Counted from the stretch's first letter, positions 1-9,930 are shown. The stretch: DNA of 64,000 bases from Bacteroidota bacterium (GCA_016699635.1 CP064983.1:2170001-2234000), one strand, 5' to 3'. Program-made: numbers and translations. The notes: a model not told the origin generated them from the letters alone.

Positions 1-425
1 AATGCCTTTTGGTAAATGTTATCTTCGGATAAAACAATAAGTCCATTACGTACAACCAAACATTCACAAGGAATAATCACCACCTGAACATCGGTATCAT
101 CTTCTTCGGAAAACACACTTTGATGTGGAAATTCAAATTCATCAAAGAAGGCTGAAAGGTTACGGTCAACACAAACAACCTCAGTAAAATCATTGGCATC
201 GCAAACACCAAGTATAGTTTCCATTAGCTCTACGCGACCATTGCATAAAACAAACTGACCACCTTGTTGTGTAAAGTTTTCGGCAAACTGTATTTCCGGT
301 GAATAGGATGTGGAATTATAAACAACCTTGTCCATATCCAGATTAGGATACGGATTAGGCGTCTTTGCAATTAATGCACTACGTACCTTTTTTAGAACCT
401 TTTCTCTGTTGGTACTTTCGTCCAT
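1..425 (-). CDS. LUD-domain (LutC/YkgG-like) protein, 3' part cut by window edge
   Basis: The reverse strand reads from an ATG at 423-425 to the window edge (about 141 residues) without a stop. The product starts MDESTNREKVLKKVRSALI and continues with a soluble alpha/beta sequence containing FVLCNGRVELMET and VVIIPCECLVVRNGLIVL. This resembles the LUD family (lactate utilisation protein C / YkgG), which Bacteroidota often carry just downstream of ftsH. The start lies 3 bp after the ftsH stop, so the two are probably co-transcribed. The C-terminal half, with most family-diagnostic residues, lies outside the window. The family call rests on the N-terminal pattern and the neighbourhood; the biochemical role in this setting is not known. 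Confidence 0.6.
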   Translation of the reverse strand, partial: MDESTNREKVLKKVRSALIAKTPNPYPNLDMDKVVYNSTSYSPEIQFAENFTQQGGQFVLCNGRVELMETILGVCDANDFTEVVCVDRNLSAFFDEFEFPHQSVFSEEDDTDVQVVIIPCECLVVRNGLIVLSEDNIYQKA

Positions 426-428
426 AAA

Positions 429-2490
429 TTATACCTGAATAGATCCTTCCGGAATATTTGATGGAGGCGGACTGTCAACAGCAGGAGGAACAGTTTTCTC
501 CGGTTCAGGCTCACCATCTGTAATAAATGAATTGAAGGTGGCTTTTTCTGATTCGCCCCATGGACGATGACCAAAAATTTCCTCTAAATCTTCTTTGAAA
601 ATCACTTCTTTTTCAAGCAGTCTGTGCGCTAGTTTGTCTAATTTTTCTTTGTTATCAACCAACAGTTTTTTTGTACGCTGATATGCTAAGTCAATCAGCT
701 TTTTCACTTCTTCATCAATAATCTCTGCAGTTTTTTCACTGTATGGCTTGCTGAATGAATAGTCTTGCTGACCGGAAGAATCATAGTAGCTGATGTTTCC
801 GATTCTCTCGTTTAGCCCAAATATGCTTACACTGGCATAAGCCTGTTTGGTAATTTTTTCCAAATCAGAAAGTGCACCGGTGCTTATGGTTCCAAATATC
901 ACCTCTTCTGCAGCACGACCACCTAAAGCCGCACATATCTCATCAAAAATCTGCTCTTTGTTGGTAAGCTGCCTTTCTTCGGGCAGATACCATGCTGCAC
1001 CTAAAGAATTACCTCTTGGCACAATAGTAACTTTTACCAGCGGATGTGCATGTTCCAACAACCAGCTTACGGTTGCATGTCCGGATTCATGATAGGCTAT
1101 AACACTTTTTTCGTGTTTGGTGATGATTTTATTTTTCTTTTCAAGACCACCAATAATTCTGTCAACTGCAGAAAGAAAATCATCTTTTCCAATTGCTGTT
1201 TTATTTTTACGTGCAGCAATAAGAGCAGCCTCATTACAAAGGTTGGCAATATCGGCACCGGAGAATCCTGGAGTCTGGCGGGCAAGAAATTTTATATCAA
1301 CGGTGTGATCAATTTTCAGTGTTTTTGTATGCACTTTAAAAATCTCTTCGCGTCCTGTAAGGTCAGGAAGTTCTACATATATCTGTCTGTAAAAACGACC
1401 CGGGCGAAGCAATGATCTCTCTAAAATATCGGCACGGTTGGTTGCAGCACGAATAATAACTCCGGTATTGCTGCCAAAACCATCCATCTCCGTCAATAAT
1501 TGGTTGAGTGTACTTTCGCGTTCGTCATTAGCACTGAAAGATGGGGCTTTGCCTCGGGCGCGACCTATTGCATCAATCTCATCAATAAAAATTATACTTG
1601 GTGCTTTTTCTTTTGCCTGACGGAATAAATCGCGCACACGCGATGCGCCTACACCCACAAACATCTCTACAAAGTCTGATCCTGAAAGTGAAAAGAAAGG
1701 CACTTGTGCTTCACCGGCAACAGCTTTTGCCAATAACGTTTTACCGGTTCCCGGAGGGCCAACCAACAAGGCACCTCTTGGAATTTTACCTCCAAGTTGT
1801 GTGTATTTTTTAGGATTTTTAAGGAAGTCAACAATCTCCATTACTTCCACCTTGGCTTCTTCAAGCCCGGCAACATCATTAAACGTGACTTTTACATTCA
1901 AGTCTTTATCAAATAGCTGTGCCTTAGATTTTCCGATGTTGAAAATCTGACTGCCGGCACCACCGCCACCCATTCTGCGCATGATAAAAATCCAGATTAC
2001 GGCAATGATGATAAACGGCAATAAATTCCAAAATAACACTTCAAGAATAGAGCGGTCGTTGTTGTTGTATTCAGGTTGTATTCTTTCATTCTCAGGGAAG
2101 TCTTTCTGGATGGCTTCTAATTTTGATTCAAAGTTGCCGACATCGCCAATGGGCATGTAGTAATGCGAGGGTTGTAGCCATTGCCAAAGGTTTGTGACTA
2201 ACAGCTTTATATTTCTCCTGGTTTAGCTTGTCTTTTTTAATGGTTATCTCTACACGTTCGCGGTTAACGATTTCAATTTTTTCTACATCATGAGTGGCTA
2301 GCATGGTTTTTTCAAACTCATTCATGTTGGTCAGTTTGGGTTTATCGCCAAGACCTAATACCCAAATGACAAAAATCAACAGGAATACAATGGCATAAAT
2401 CCATGAAAAATTAAATCCCTTCCCGGGAGGTTTTGGCATTTTGCCAAATGGTGATTTCTTCTTGTCTCCGCTTTTATTCTCTTCTGACAT
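429..2490 (-). CDS. ftsH: ATP-dependent zinc metalloprotease FtsH (frame broken near 2165-2190)
   Basis: Membrane-anchored AAA+ protease that extracts and degrades membrane and short-lived cytosolic proteins. The N-terminal part (to about 2200) has a Lys/Pro-rich tail, a membrane segment (WIYAIVFLLIFVIWVLG) and part of the periplasmic domain. The rest has a second membrane segment, Walker A GPPGTGKT, Walker B IIFIDEID, the SRH with both arginine fingers, the zinc motif HESGH and the later acidic ligand in GALSDLEK. The reading frame breaks twice between about 2165 and 2190. Inserting one base near 2188 and one in GGG 2169-2171 restores a GNGYNPSHYYMPIG-like stretch typical of Bacteroidota FtsH. 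Two odd residues occur in the AAA core: Arg in VIIRAATNR, and Tyr for the usual Asp in GRFDRQ. Total repaired length is about 690 residues, normal for the family. Confidence 0.93.
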
Positions 2491-2561
2491 CTTTTTTATT
2501 CAATCTTTAGTTTTTCTTGTAATCAACAATCATGCAAACGGCAAAATGGCAGTTTTGTTTA

Positions 2562-3020
2562 TTATTGGGCTGCAAATTTTACCAAGGGTGCGTCTGCCCA
2601 CAGCTTTTCGAGCGAATAAAAGTCTCTTTTATCTGCCAAAAATACATGTACTATCACATTAAAGTAATCCAATAGTATCCATTCTGCATTCTGCTTCCCT
2701 TCAATGTGTGCTGCCGTTTCTTTTAACTTTTTCTCTACTTTTTCTTCTATATTTCTAACTATTGCCTCAACCTGTGTTTTGTTTGATGCCTGACAGATGA
2801 TAAAATAATCTGCCATAGCATTATTTAATTCCTTCAGATTTAGGACAACGATATGCTCTCCTTTTTTATCCTCTATACTGTCAACAATTACGGTGAGTAA
2901 TTTCTCTGTATTATCTTTTAATTTACGCTTGGGTTGCCTTGCCTTGGTTTTTTTTAGCGTGGCTGCTTTCACAGGCGTAGTTTCATCTTTATCCTTTGCA
3001 GGATTCGTTCTTTTTGCCAA
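2562..3020 (-). CDS. rsfS: Ribosomal silencing factor RsfS
   Basis: RsfS binds L14 of the large subunit and blocks subunit joining when nutrients are scarce. The C-terminal 115 residues show the whole DUF143 domain: VDSIEDKKGEHIVVLNLKEL, then MADYFIICQASNKTQVEAI, then WILLDYFNVIVHVF and YSLEKLWADAP. It is preceded by a basic Lys/Thr-rich linker. The open frame runs back to 3197 and has ATGs at 3195-3197 and 3090-3092. Those starts would add a hydrophobic stretch unsuited to a cytosolic protein and overlap the divergent birA, so I chose the TTG at 3018-3020 (152 residues). The start is uncertain; the domain is not. It lies upstream of ftsH in the same direction. Confidence 0.85.
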   Translation of the reverse strand: MAKRTNPAKDKDETTPVKAATLKKTKARQPKRKLKDNTEKLLTVIVDSIEDKKGEHIVVLNLKELNNAMADYFIICQASNKTQVEAIVRNIEEKVEKKLKETAAHIEGKQNAEWILLDYFNVIVHVFLADKRDFYSLEKLWADAPLVKFAAQ

Positions 3021-3078
3021 ATTGTAAAAATTATTGATTTGAGTCAGATACAAAGTAAGAAAAATAAGGAAAGTAACT

Positions 3079-3831
3079 ATGTTTGCTGTCATGTTTAAAA
3101 ATTCTATCTGGTTTAATCTCCATGAGACTGAGTCCACAAACAGTTTTTTACATGAAAAGCTCATGTCAGAAAAGCTGCCCGAAGGCTCTGTTGTCACTGC
3201 TGATTATCAGACCAAAGGGCGTGGACATCGGGGTAGTAGCTGGCATAGTGAGGCCGGCAAAAACCTGCTGATGAGTATTGTAGTTTATCCGGAGTTTTTA
3301 AAGGCAACTGAGGCTTTTATGTTGAGTAAATGTATGGCTCTGGCAACATACGATTTGTTGGCCGATTATTCAAATAAGGTGCAGATTAAATGGCCAAATG
3401 ATATCCTGATTGAAGGTAAAAAAGTTGCAGGAATTCTTATTGAAAATATTTTACGTGGTTCAGAAATTTATGCATCAATTATCGGAGTCGGAATTAATTT
3501 CAATCAACAATTGTTTGAGAAGGAGCTAACTACAGCTACTTCTGTATTTATGGATTCCGGTGTTAAGGCTGATACTCAGATTAACGCTGTGAAATTGCAT
3601 GAAAATATTGAGGTGTATTATCAGAAGTTGCAACAAAAAAAGTTTGCTGAAATTGATCAGTTATATCTAACCAATCTTTATAAGCTGAATGAGTCAGCAT
3701 TGTTTAAAGATGCAGACGGGCAATTTCAGGGTAAAATAAGAGGGTTGTCATCAATGGGTTTGTTGATTGTTGAAAGAGAAAATGGAGAAAAGCATTTGTA
3801 CGATGTCAAAGAAATCTCTTTAGTTCGTTAA
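3079..3831 (+). CDS. birA: Biotin--[acetyl-CoA-carboxylase] ligase
   Basis: Activates biotin with ATP and transfers it to the lysine of biotin carboxyl carrier protein. The 250-residue product has the biotinyl-AMP loop GRGHRGSSW, then KWPNDILIEGKKVAGILIE and a small C-terminal SH3-like domain. There is no N-terminal helix-turn-helix, so it is the non-repressor type. ATGs at 3079 and 3091 are both possible starts. It is divergent from rsfS, whose longest frame overlaps its 5' end, and convergent with the EamA gene 16 bp downstream. Confidence 0.93.
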   Translation: MFAVMFKNSIWFNLHETESTNSFLHEKLMSEKLPEGSVVTADYQTKGRGHRGSSWHSEAGKNLLMSIVVYPEFLKATEAFMLSKCMALATYDLLADYSNKVQIKWPNDILIEGKKVAGILIENILRGSEIYASIIGVGINFNQQLFEKELTTATSVFMDSGVKADTQINAVKLHENIEVYYQKLQQKKFAEIDQLYLTNLYKLNESALFKDADGQFQGKIRGLSSMGLLIVERENGEKHLYDVKEISLVR

Positions 3832-3847
3832 TGTGAAAATCAGGAAC

Positions 3848-4264
3848 TTAATTTAATACCATAACTAAAGTGCCTGCAATAATCAGACTTGCACCAATTG
3901 CAGTTTTTATTGTTAATGTTTCGCCTAAAAATATCATTGCCAGAATAATTGTAAGGGCAATACTCAATTTGTCAACCGGTGCAACCTGCGACACATTGCC
4001 TGTTTGCAAAGCTTTAAAATAAAACAACCACGATAAGCCTGTAGCAATACCGGAGAGAATCAGAAAAATGATGTTTTGTTTTGAAAGGGTGTTTATTCCT
4101 TTTGTTTCACCCTTCAGTAAAATTATTATCCAAATCATTACTAAAACAACAATTGTTCTTATGCCTGTTGCAAGATTTGAATTGATGTTTGCCACACCTA
4201 ATTTTGCAAATATTGCTGTAAGAGAAGCAAACAATGCAGAAAGTATTGCATAAATCCACCACAT
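3848..4264 (-). CDS. EamA-family (DMT) transporter, single-domain
   Basis: A 138-residue, very hydrophobic protein with four to five predicted membrane helices, made of a single EamA unit rather than the usual fused pair. The segment beginning SWLFYFKALQTGNVSQVAPV and the GETLTIKTAIGASLIIAGTL end are typical of this drug/metabolite transporter family. Half-size members are thought to act as dimers. The substrate cannot be told from sequence. It is convergent with birA and no clear terminator separates them. Confidence 0.85.
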   Translation of the reverse strand: MWWIYAILSALFASLTAIFAKLGVANINSNLATGIRTIVVLVMIWIIILLKGETKGINTLSKQNIIFLILSGIATGLSWLFYFKALQTGNVSQVAPVDKLSIALTIILAMIFLGETLTIKTAIGASLIIAGTLVMVLN

Positions 4265-4349
4265 AGTATTTAAATTTTTGTGAGTTTTAAAAATGCTTGT
4301 AGCTATTTAAAGCAAAGTAATAATAAATTGCCGATTATGTCAATCAATA

Positions 4350-5336
4350 TCAGAGGTGAATTCTGAAAATTTTACCGTTATCAGAAGTGGCAATAGCAAT
4401 AGTGTCGTTTAAAAATTTAATAGCATTTATTCTGGAGTTATTCAGGCTGTAGCCCGAATCATAGTTTTCGCCTCCATCAATACTTATTGCTGTAAATCCA
4501 CTCAATCCGCTTGTAATAATTTTGTTTTTACGCGCATCAATGCATAAAAAATGCTCTCTTTTTCCAAATGTTTGATTCTTTTTATCTGTTAAACTAAATG
4601 TATTTCCGCCATCACTTGTATGGTATAAAGCACCATTGTAACTACAGGCAACTCCTTCTGATGAATTGCTAAAAGCAAAACCCGTATAGAAAGATCTGTC
4701 ACAATCCAAGGTTGCGAATTCAAAGTTTTGTTTGCTTAAAAGCATTGTGCCATATCCACCGGATAGAATGCCTGCTGCAGTAGGAGTGATACACCGAAGT
4801 TCATGTTCAAAGCCGGCAACATTCCAATGCTCACCGCCATCAGTAGTTGAATAAATAATGCCACGGTCAAAATTTTTTCCTCCGGCAAAAAATCCTGTGT
4901 CTTTGTTTACAAAATATGCACTGTGCAGCGGGGAGTTGTATTGAAAAGGTATTCCTTCCCAGTCAAAATGCAATTGCCAATTGATGCCGCCATCATTAGT
5001 TTGATAAACATGCGTGGAATCTCCTCCGCAAAATCCATGTTGATTGTCTATAAAAAATATGCTGTGCAGGTTATATTCAAATTGGTTATTCAATATTTGC
5101 CACGACAGTCCACCATCTGACGAACGAAGTATGATGCCATTGCCTGTTTGTCCGCCACAGACAAATGCAATGCTATCGTTTAAAATAAAAAGATTGTTAA
5201 GATTAAAATTTGTTGGTGTAGATATTTCCTCAAAGACTAAATCTAATTTTTCTTTTTTGCATGATAGAAATAAAGTTAGCAGCAGTACTAATTTTACTGC
5301 ATGACTTTGTGAATCATTAAAACGAAAAAGAAACAT
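4350..5336 (-). CDS. Lipoprotein with YCF48/BNR-type beta-propeller repeats
   Basis: The mature part contains at least six propeller-blade motifs of the form SSDGGLSW, TNDGGINW, STTDGGEHWN and TSDGGNTFS, as in YCF48/photosystem-II-assembly-like and BNR-repeat proteins. A hydrophobic stretch ending LFLSC followed by KKEK is a lipobox, so it is probably a membrane-anchored lipoprotein facing outward. The frame stays open to 5492, but that upstream part is the oxidase subunit III reading in another frame. I placed the start at the ATG at 5334-5336; the true start may be closer to the signal sequence. About 300 residues follow the lipobox cysteine. The ligand is unknown. Confidence 0.75.
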   Translation of the reverse strand: MFLFRFNDSQSHAVKLVLLLTLFLSCKKEKLDLVFEEISTPTNFNLNNLFILNDSIAFVCGGQTGNGIILRSSDGGLSWQILNNQFEYNLHSIFFIDNQHGFCGGDSTHVYQTNDGGINWQLHFDWEGIPFQYNSPLHSAYFVNKDTGFFAGGKNFDRGIIYSTTDGGEHWNVAGFEHELRCITPTAAGILSGGYGTMLLSKQNFEFATLDCDRSFYTGFAFSNSSEGVACSYNGALYHTSDGGNTFSLTDKKNQTFGKREHFLCIDARKNKIITSGLSGFTAISIDGGENYDSGYSLNNSRINAIKFLNDTIAIATSDNGKIFRIHL

Positions 5337-5937
5337 AAGAAAATAGCAAGCCAACTGAAGTTTACAAAATGGCTGAACACCATTGCGCTGTTTAGTTTTA
5401 GTAATTGCCCTGATCGCTGAAAAATAATAGTGAATCAATAACATCATGCGACTGATGAAAAGCATTGTAGGTGATAAAAATAAGGTATGCAACCGTTGCT
5501 AATGCATGAACCATGTGCAATGCAATAATGCCGAAAAAATAATGGGAATTAAAAGGCATATTGGTATAGTATCCTGTTTTTTGCATGGCATGTAATCCGA
5601 TAATCTGAGTCACAAGAAACAGTGATGTGATGATGGTTGTTAAAATGGTTGCTCTTAATAATTTATCGAACGAATCTTTTCTGAAAGCACTAACGGCTTT
5701 AGAAATAGTGTAGCTTCCAAACAATAATAGGATTGTACTTAGTGTAAAAACTTTAGGCAATGCAGGCGGCATATTGTTGTTTTCGTTTTGTGTTATCAAA
5801 AACAAAAATGATAATGTTAGAAATAACAATGAACTTATCAGTATGCCGAAAAACAATATTGTTCTGTAAGGATGTATTCTTTCAATCCTTGAAACTCTGA
5901 TTGATCTTTCTTTGGAATCGGTTTTATTCGTTGACAT
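5294..5937 (-). CDS. Heme-copper oxidase subunit III-like protein (frame broken at 5408-5410)
   Basis: The start MSTNKTDSKERSIRVSRIER is followed by five hydrophobic helices. LFLVTQIIGLHAMQKTG and HYFFGIIALHMVHALATVAYL match helices of cytochrome c oxidase subunit III. The visible frame stops at 5398. One extra base in CCC 5408-5410 lets it continue with a last helix containing FSHFVNFSWLAIFLCFFFV, the subunit III C-terminal pattern, to a TAA at 5294-5296. The repaired protein is about 214 residues, normal for bacterial subunit III. No subunit I or II gene is nearby. It overlaps the start region of the downstream lipoprotein by about 40 bp. Confidence 0.8.
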
Positions 5938-6000
5938 AAAAGCACCTCTTTAACTCCTTTCAAAGGTACAACAATCAAACTTAAAACAAAAATTATTTTT

Positions 6001-6606
6001 TTAACGTCCGGGTTTAAATGTCGGGAATATTCTTCTCAGGTATTGAATTTTTCCTTCACCGGCCTTTATCGGAAATATGCCTTGTTCTACAGAGCGTACA
6101 TCTTCAACAGTAAAAAACGAACTGCCATGATGTTCATTGACAATCTCTAATATTGTAGCAATATTTTTTCTTTTAGCTACAATCAATAAAATTTTTACCG
6201 GCCCCTGCGAACCCATTCCATCAATCTCAGTTACTCCCAGATTTTGCGCACGTAGGGCTTCTAATAGCTTTTGGCTTTGCCTGCTTGTAATAACCCTGAT
6301 AATTTGTGTACCTAATGCCAATCGTTTTTCAATACTGATTCCCACTAAAATTCCCATTGAATAGCCTCCGGCAAATGCAATGTAGCACATTATATTATGC
6401 AGGTTTTTAATAATTGAACTTACTGCCAGCAGCCAGATGAGTACTTCTACAAATCCAATTACGGGAATAATTTTTCTTACCCCTCTTGAAAGAAATATGT
6501 TGCGCAATGTTGCTAATGTTACATCACACATCCTGCAAAGGAAAATCAATACCGGAAGAACGACCCAACTGTATAGGTCGGTTTGCATAAACGCTTCGCT
6601 AAACAT
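6001..6606 (-). CDS. UPF0316 / DUF2179-type membrane protein
   Basis: A 201-residue protein with about three N-terminal membrane helices (PVLIFLCRMCDVTLATLRNI; a helix near VEVLIWLLAVSSI; YIAFAGGYSMGILVGISIE) and a soluble C-terminal DUF2179 domain. That domain is visible as TEIDGMGSQGPVKILLIVAKR and FFTVEDVRSVEQG. DUF2179 resembles nitrogen-regulatory PII-like folds and is also found in YitT-type proteins; no function is established. The start lies inside the visible 3' end of the sirtuin frame, suggesting coupled translation. Confidence 0.85.
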   Translation of the reverse strand: MFSEAFMQTDLYSWVVLPVLIFLCRMCDVTLATLRNIFLSRGVRKIIPVIGFVEVLIWLLAVSSIIKNLHNIMCYIAFAGGYSMGILVGISIEKRLALGTQIIRVITSRQSQKLLEALRAQNLGVTEIDGMGSQGPVKILLIVAKRKNIATILEIVNEHHGSSFFTVEDVRSVEQGIFPIKAGEGKIQYLRRIFPTFKPGR

Positions 6607-7290
6607 TTTTTAATTAATTTGTTTACAAGTGCAGGCACGCCCTCTCCTGCTGTATTCTGAATTACTGTTAGATTGTGAATATGATTCAACTCCCGGGCTT
6701 TGGGGTCAATAATATATTTTTCGCAGGTTTGTGATGTGTAATCAATAAGACCTGCTGCAGGATAAACTTCCAGCGATGTTCCTATTACTAAAAGAATGTC
6801 TGCCTTCATGGTCTGAAATATGGCTTCATCCATTTTAGGTACCATCTCACCAAACCAAACTATGTGCGGACGAAGTCGGTGACCGTCTTTCGTTAGTGCT
6901 ATCCCAATTCATTTCCCATCCATTGGATTGATAAATCATTGTTGGATCTTCTTCACTGCGCATTTTTAAAATTTCTCCATGCAAATGAATGATATGTTTT
7001 GAGCCGGCACGCTCATGCAGGTCGTCCACATTTTGTGTAATTACCACAACCTGATAGTGTTTTTCCAAGTCAACTAAAGCCAAATGTGCTTTGTTGGGTT
7101 GTGCCTCCATCACCTGCCTGCGTCTTTGATTGTAGAATTCTGTTACTAGCTTTGGATTGCGCTGCCATGCCTGCGGTGTAGCCACATCTTCAATGCGATG
7201 TTCTTCCCACAAACCATTGCTGTCGCGAAAGGTTTTTATACCACTTTCAGCACTGATGCCTGCACCTGTTAATACTACAATTCGTTTCAT
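6546..7290 (-). CDS. NAD-dependent protein deacylase, Sir2 family (frame broken near 6888)
   Basis: Sirtuin that removes acyl groups from lysines with NAD. Visible motifs are GAGISAESGI and FRDSNGLWEE (NAD site), TQNVDDLHERAG and the catalytic histidine in HLHGE, then after the break LRPHIVWFGE and GTSLEVYPAAGL. The frame changes near TTT 6888-6890, and one base change joins the halves. No zinc-binding cysteines are present where many sirtuins have them, as in some short bacterial members. The visible 3' end overlaps the next gene by 61 bp. One base fewer in the A run near 6604-6609 would give a stop at 6599-6601 and a short overlap instead. Confidence 0.88.
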
Positions 7291-7343
7291 TTTCTGCCTT
7301 GCAAAATTGGTATTTCAGCCGGCACAAAAATTAAGAGCAGGAT

Positions 7344-8300
7344 TTATTTTTTAACAGTGTAATCGTTAATGGAAAATCCCCTCAGAAAATCTTCCACATT
7401 CATTCTTTTTTTGCCTTCAAGCTGCAACTCTTTAATTGAAATTACACCATCAGAGGTGGCTAAGTTTAAAAAACTCTTGTTGTCAGAAATTATTTTACCC
7501 GCCTCCAATAATTCTTTGTTTTCTACAACTGATGCTATATAGATTTTTAAAGTAAGTGTTTTTCCGTTCTTATCTTCAAGCAAAGTAAAAGCACCGGGAT
7601 AGGGCGACAGGCCGCGTATCTGATTAAAAACTGTTGAAGTTTTATCCGACCAATTTATTATACAGTCGTTTTTAAAAATTTTAGGGGCATGTTTTATTGT
7701 TGATGCTATGCTGTTTTGTGGCGTAGTGGAAAGATTTCCTTTTTCTATTTGCTGAACGGTTTTCAGAACCAAGGCTGCACCAATGTGCATAAGTCTGTCA
7801 TGCAGTTCGCCTGCTATTTCAGTAGTTCCAATATCAACTTTATCAGAAAGTATAATGTCACCGGTATCAATTTCATGTTTCAGAAAAAAAGTAGTTACGC
7901 CTGTTGTGGTTTCACCATTCATGATGGCGCGGTTTATAGGTGCTGCACCTCTGTATTGTGGTAGCAAAGATGCATGAAGGTTTAACGTCCCTAAGCGTGG
8001 CATACTCCACAGTTGTTCCGGCATCATCCTGAATGCAACTACTATATGCAAATCGGCTTTTAAGGATGCCACCTGCGAAAGAAATGCTGCATCTTTCAAT
8101 TTTTCAGGTTGAAGTATGAGTAAGCCTTTTGACTGTGCATATTTTTTTACTGCCGACTGTTGCATTTGCATGCCACGACCTGCAGGTTTATCGGGTGCAG
8201 TTATCACACCACAAATATTATAACCGTTTTCAAATAAAATTTTCAGTGATTCAACAGCAAAATCAGGTGTTCCGGAAAAAAGTATTTTTAAGTCATTCAT
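7344..8300 (-). CDS. fmt: Methionyl-tRNA formyltransferase
   Basis: Formylates initiator Met-tRNA with 10-formyl-THF. The sequence shows ILFSGTPDFAVESL at the start, ITAPDKPAGRG, the catalytic block NLHASLLPQYRGAAP (Asn, His), HEIDTGDI (catalytic Asp) and the C-terminal tRNA-binding domain with GLSPYPGAF. The frame extends upstream to 8333, but MNDLKILFSG at 8298-8300 fits the family start best. The length is 318 residues. It precedes the sirtuin gene in the same direction. Confidence 0.95.
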   Translation of the reverse strand: MNDLKILFSGTPDFAVESLKILFENGYNICGVITAPDKPAGRGMQMQQSAVKKYAQSKGLLILQPEKLKDAAFLSQVASLKADLHIVVAFRMMPEQLWSMPRLGTLNLHASLLPQYRGAAPINRAIMNGETTTGVTTFFLKHEIDTGDIILSDKVDIGTTEIAGELHDRLMHIGAALVLKTVQQIEKGNLSTTPQNSIASTIKHAPKIFKNDCIINWSDKTSTVFNQIRGLSPYPGAFTLLEDKNGKTLTLKIYIASVVENKELLEAGKIISDNKSFLNLATSDGVISIKELQLEGKKRMNVEDFLRGFSINDYTVKK

Positions 8301-8314
8301 TGATGCTAAGATAA

Positions 8315-8620
8315 CTATTTTGCTTTTCGGCAATATAAGAGGGTTATGGTTTGTCCTGCCATACAGGTAGTCATGACCTGCGTTTTTTTATAGCTGATTT
8401 CAAGTTTTAAATTATTTTTTTGAAATGAAGCATCCAGATTATCGGGTATCAACATTTTCTGATCCACAGTTTTTAAAAGAAAACCACATCCATCTAAGTT
8501 TCTCATGTCAGTCACTGTTACTGTTTCAAGATTTTGATTTACGGTTTCCTGCTTTGCAGATTTGCAGGAAGTCAGCATGTAAATAAGTAATAGCAACAAA
8601 ACGTGTTTTATTTTCTCCAT
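8315..8620 (-). CDS. Small hypothetical lipoprotein
   Basis: A 101-residue protein with an N-terminal signal and lipobox (IYMLTSC), so probably lipid-anchored. The mature part has a GCGFLL motif, MLIPDNLDASFQ, and two further cysteines near TTCMAG. Similar small lipoproteins with a central GCG motif occur in Bacteroidota, but I know no function. It overlaps the 3' end of the MATE gene by 13 bp and is probably translated from the same mRNA. Confidence 0.7.
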   Translation of the reverse strand: MEKIKHVLLLLLIYMLTSCKSAKQETVNQNLETVTVTDMRNLDGCGFLLKTVDQKMLIPDNLDASFQKNNLKLEISYKKTQVMTTCMAGQTITLLYCRKAK

Positions 8621-9930
8621 TTATTTGTTCGTAAATATAGCCATGAACATAATCCCATAATTACCCAATATAGAATTTCTACATACCACACTACATGAAG
8701 CTGTGCTTTTAACACTACGGCAGCGATAAAAGCATAAGTAATGTAAATAGCAATGTTTATTACTTCTATTATAAATGCTACGTTAGTTTTACCTGTACCA
8801 CTGATGGCACTGAGCAGCACCATACTGACACTGAAAAAAAACATGGCACACCAGGTAACGATGTAGGAAGGTGTTGCATCATGCAACAACATCATATCAG
8901 AAGAAATTATGCGCAGCAATAATTTGAAATCAAAAAGATTGATAAGTAAGATTATGGTTGAAGAAGCTAAACTCAGCACTATAATTTTTTTTATCAGTGG
9001 AATTACTTCATCTTGCTTGTTTTGTCCTATTAGGTTACTCACCATGCTGTTGGCAGCAGAAGCATAGCCCCAGATGGGTGTCATCAAAACCATGTAGGCG
9101 CTGCGCACAACGTTTGAAACGGCTAACTCATGCTGGCCAAGCCTTTCTATAAATACAAAGAATAAAAACCAAGCGCCCATAGATAGCAGGTTCTGGAAAA
9201 AAACAGGTATTGAAATAAAAATAATCTCGTTTATGCGTGTCATGTTTATATTATCAAAGCGAAACAGTCCAAAGCTGCTGTTCTCTTTATGATAAAATGT
9301 GATAAAGAAAAGATATATACATGCCAGCACTTCTGCAATGGCAGATGCACGTGCAGCACCGGCTATACCCTGAGCCTCGAAACCCAATTTTCCAAAGATG
9401 AGCACATAATCGAGAATAAAGTTTGATACTGTAAGCACTAAGGCACTGTAAGTAATAAATCGTGTTGCACTAATGCTGGTATAGTATGCCCGAAAGCAAT
9501 TGACTAAAAGAATAAAAAATATTCCAAAACTTCTGTTGTGTATGTAGGTTATTGAAGCATCGGCAACATCTTTTGAACTCAACACCAGATTAAAAAATGC
9601 AGGAGCAGCAAAAAACATAATGAAGAACAATAAGACAGCAAGCACTAATAAAATCACAACGCTGTGGTCAAAATAATTTCCGATAGCAAGCCTGTCGTTT
9701 TCTCCTGCTTTTCGTGACATCAGAATCTGACTGCCTATTGACAAGGCCATGCCTAGCATGACTAAAACAAAATAAAATACTCCGGCAATGGCAGAAGCGC
9801 CAAGCTCCACTTCACCAACACGTGCAAGAAATGCAGTATCTGTTAACCCGACAAGCATTTGTGCTACCGATGCCAGCATAATGGGGTAGGCAATCTGCCA
9901 GATGTTGAGGTATGTGGATTTTACCTGCAT
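8608..9930 (-). CDS. MATE-family efflux transporter
   Basis: A 440-residue protein with twelve predicted membrane helices in two homologous halves. The start has IWQIAYPIMLASVAQMLVGL and TDTAFLARVGEVELGASAIA, the classical MATE signature. IGSQILMSRKAGENDR and the second-half AANSMVSNLIGQNKQDE also match. It would export organic cations or drugs using a Na+ or H+ gradient. The specific substrate cannot be assigned. Confidence 0.92.
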   Translation of the reverse strand: MQVKSTYLNIWQIAYPIMLASVAQMLVGLTDTAFLARVGEVELGASAIAGVFYFVLVMLGMALSIGSQILMSRKAGENDRLAIGNYFDHSVVILLVLAVLLFFIMFFAAPAFFNLVLSSKDVADASITYIHNRSFGIFFILLVNCFRAYYTSISATRFITYSALVLTVSNFILDYVLIFGKLGFEAQGIAGAARASAIAEVLACIYLFFITFYHKENSSFGLFRFDNINMTRINEIIFISIPVFFQNLLSMGAWFLFFVFIERLGQHELAVSNVVRSAYMVLMTPIWGYASAANSMVSNLIGQNKQDEVIPLIKKIIVLSLASSTIILLINLFDFKLLLRIISSDMMLLHDATPSYIVTWCAMFFFSVSMVLLSAISGTGKTNVAFIIEVINIAIYITYAFIAAVVLKAQLHVVWYVEILYWVIMGLCSWLYLRTNKWRK

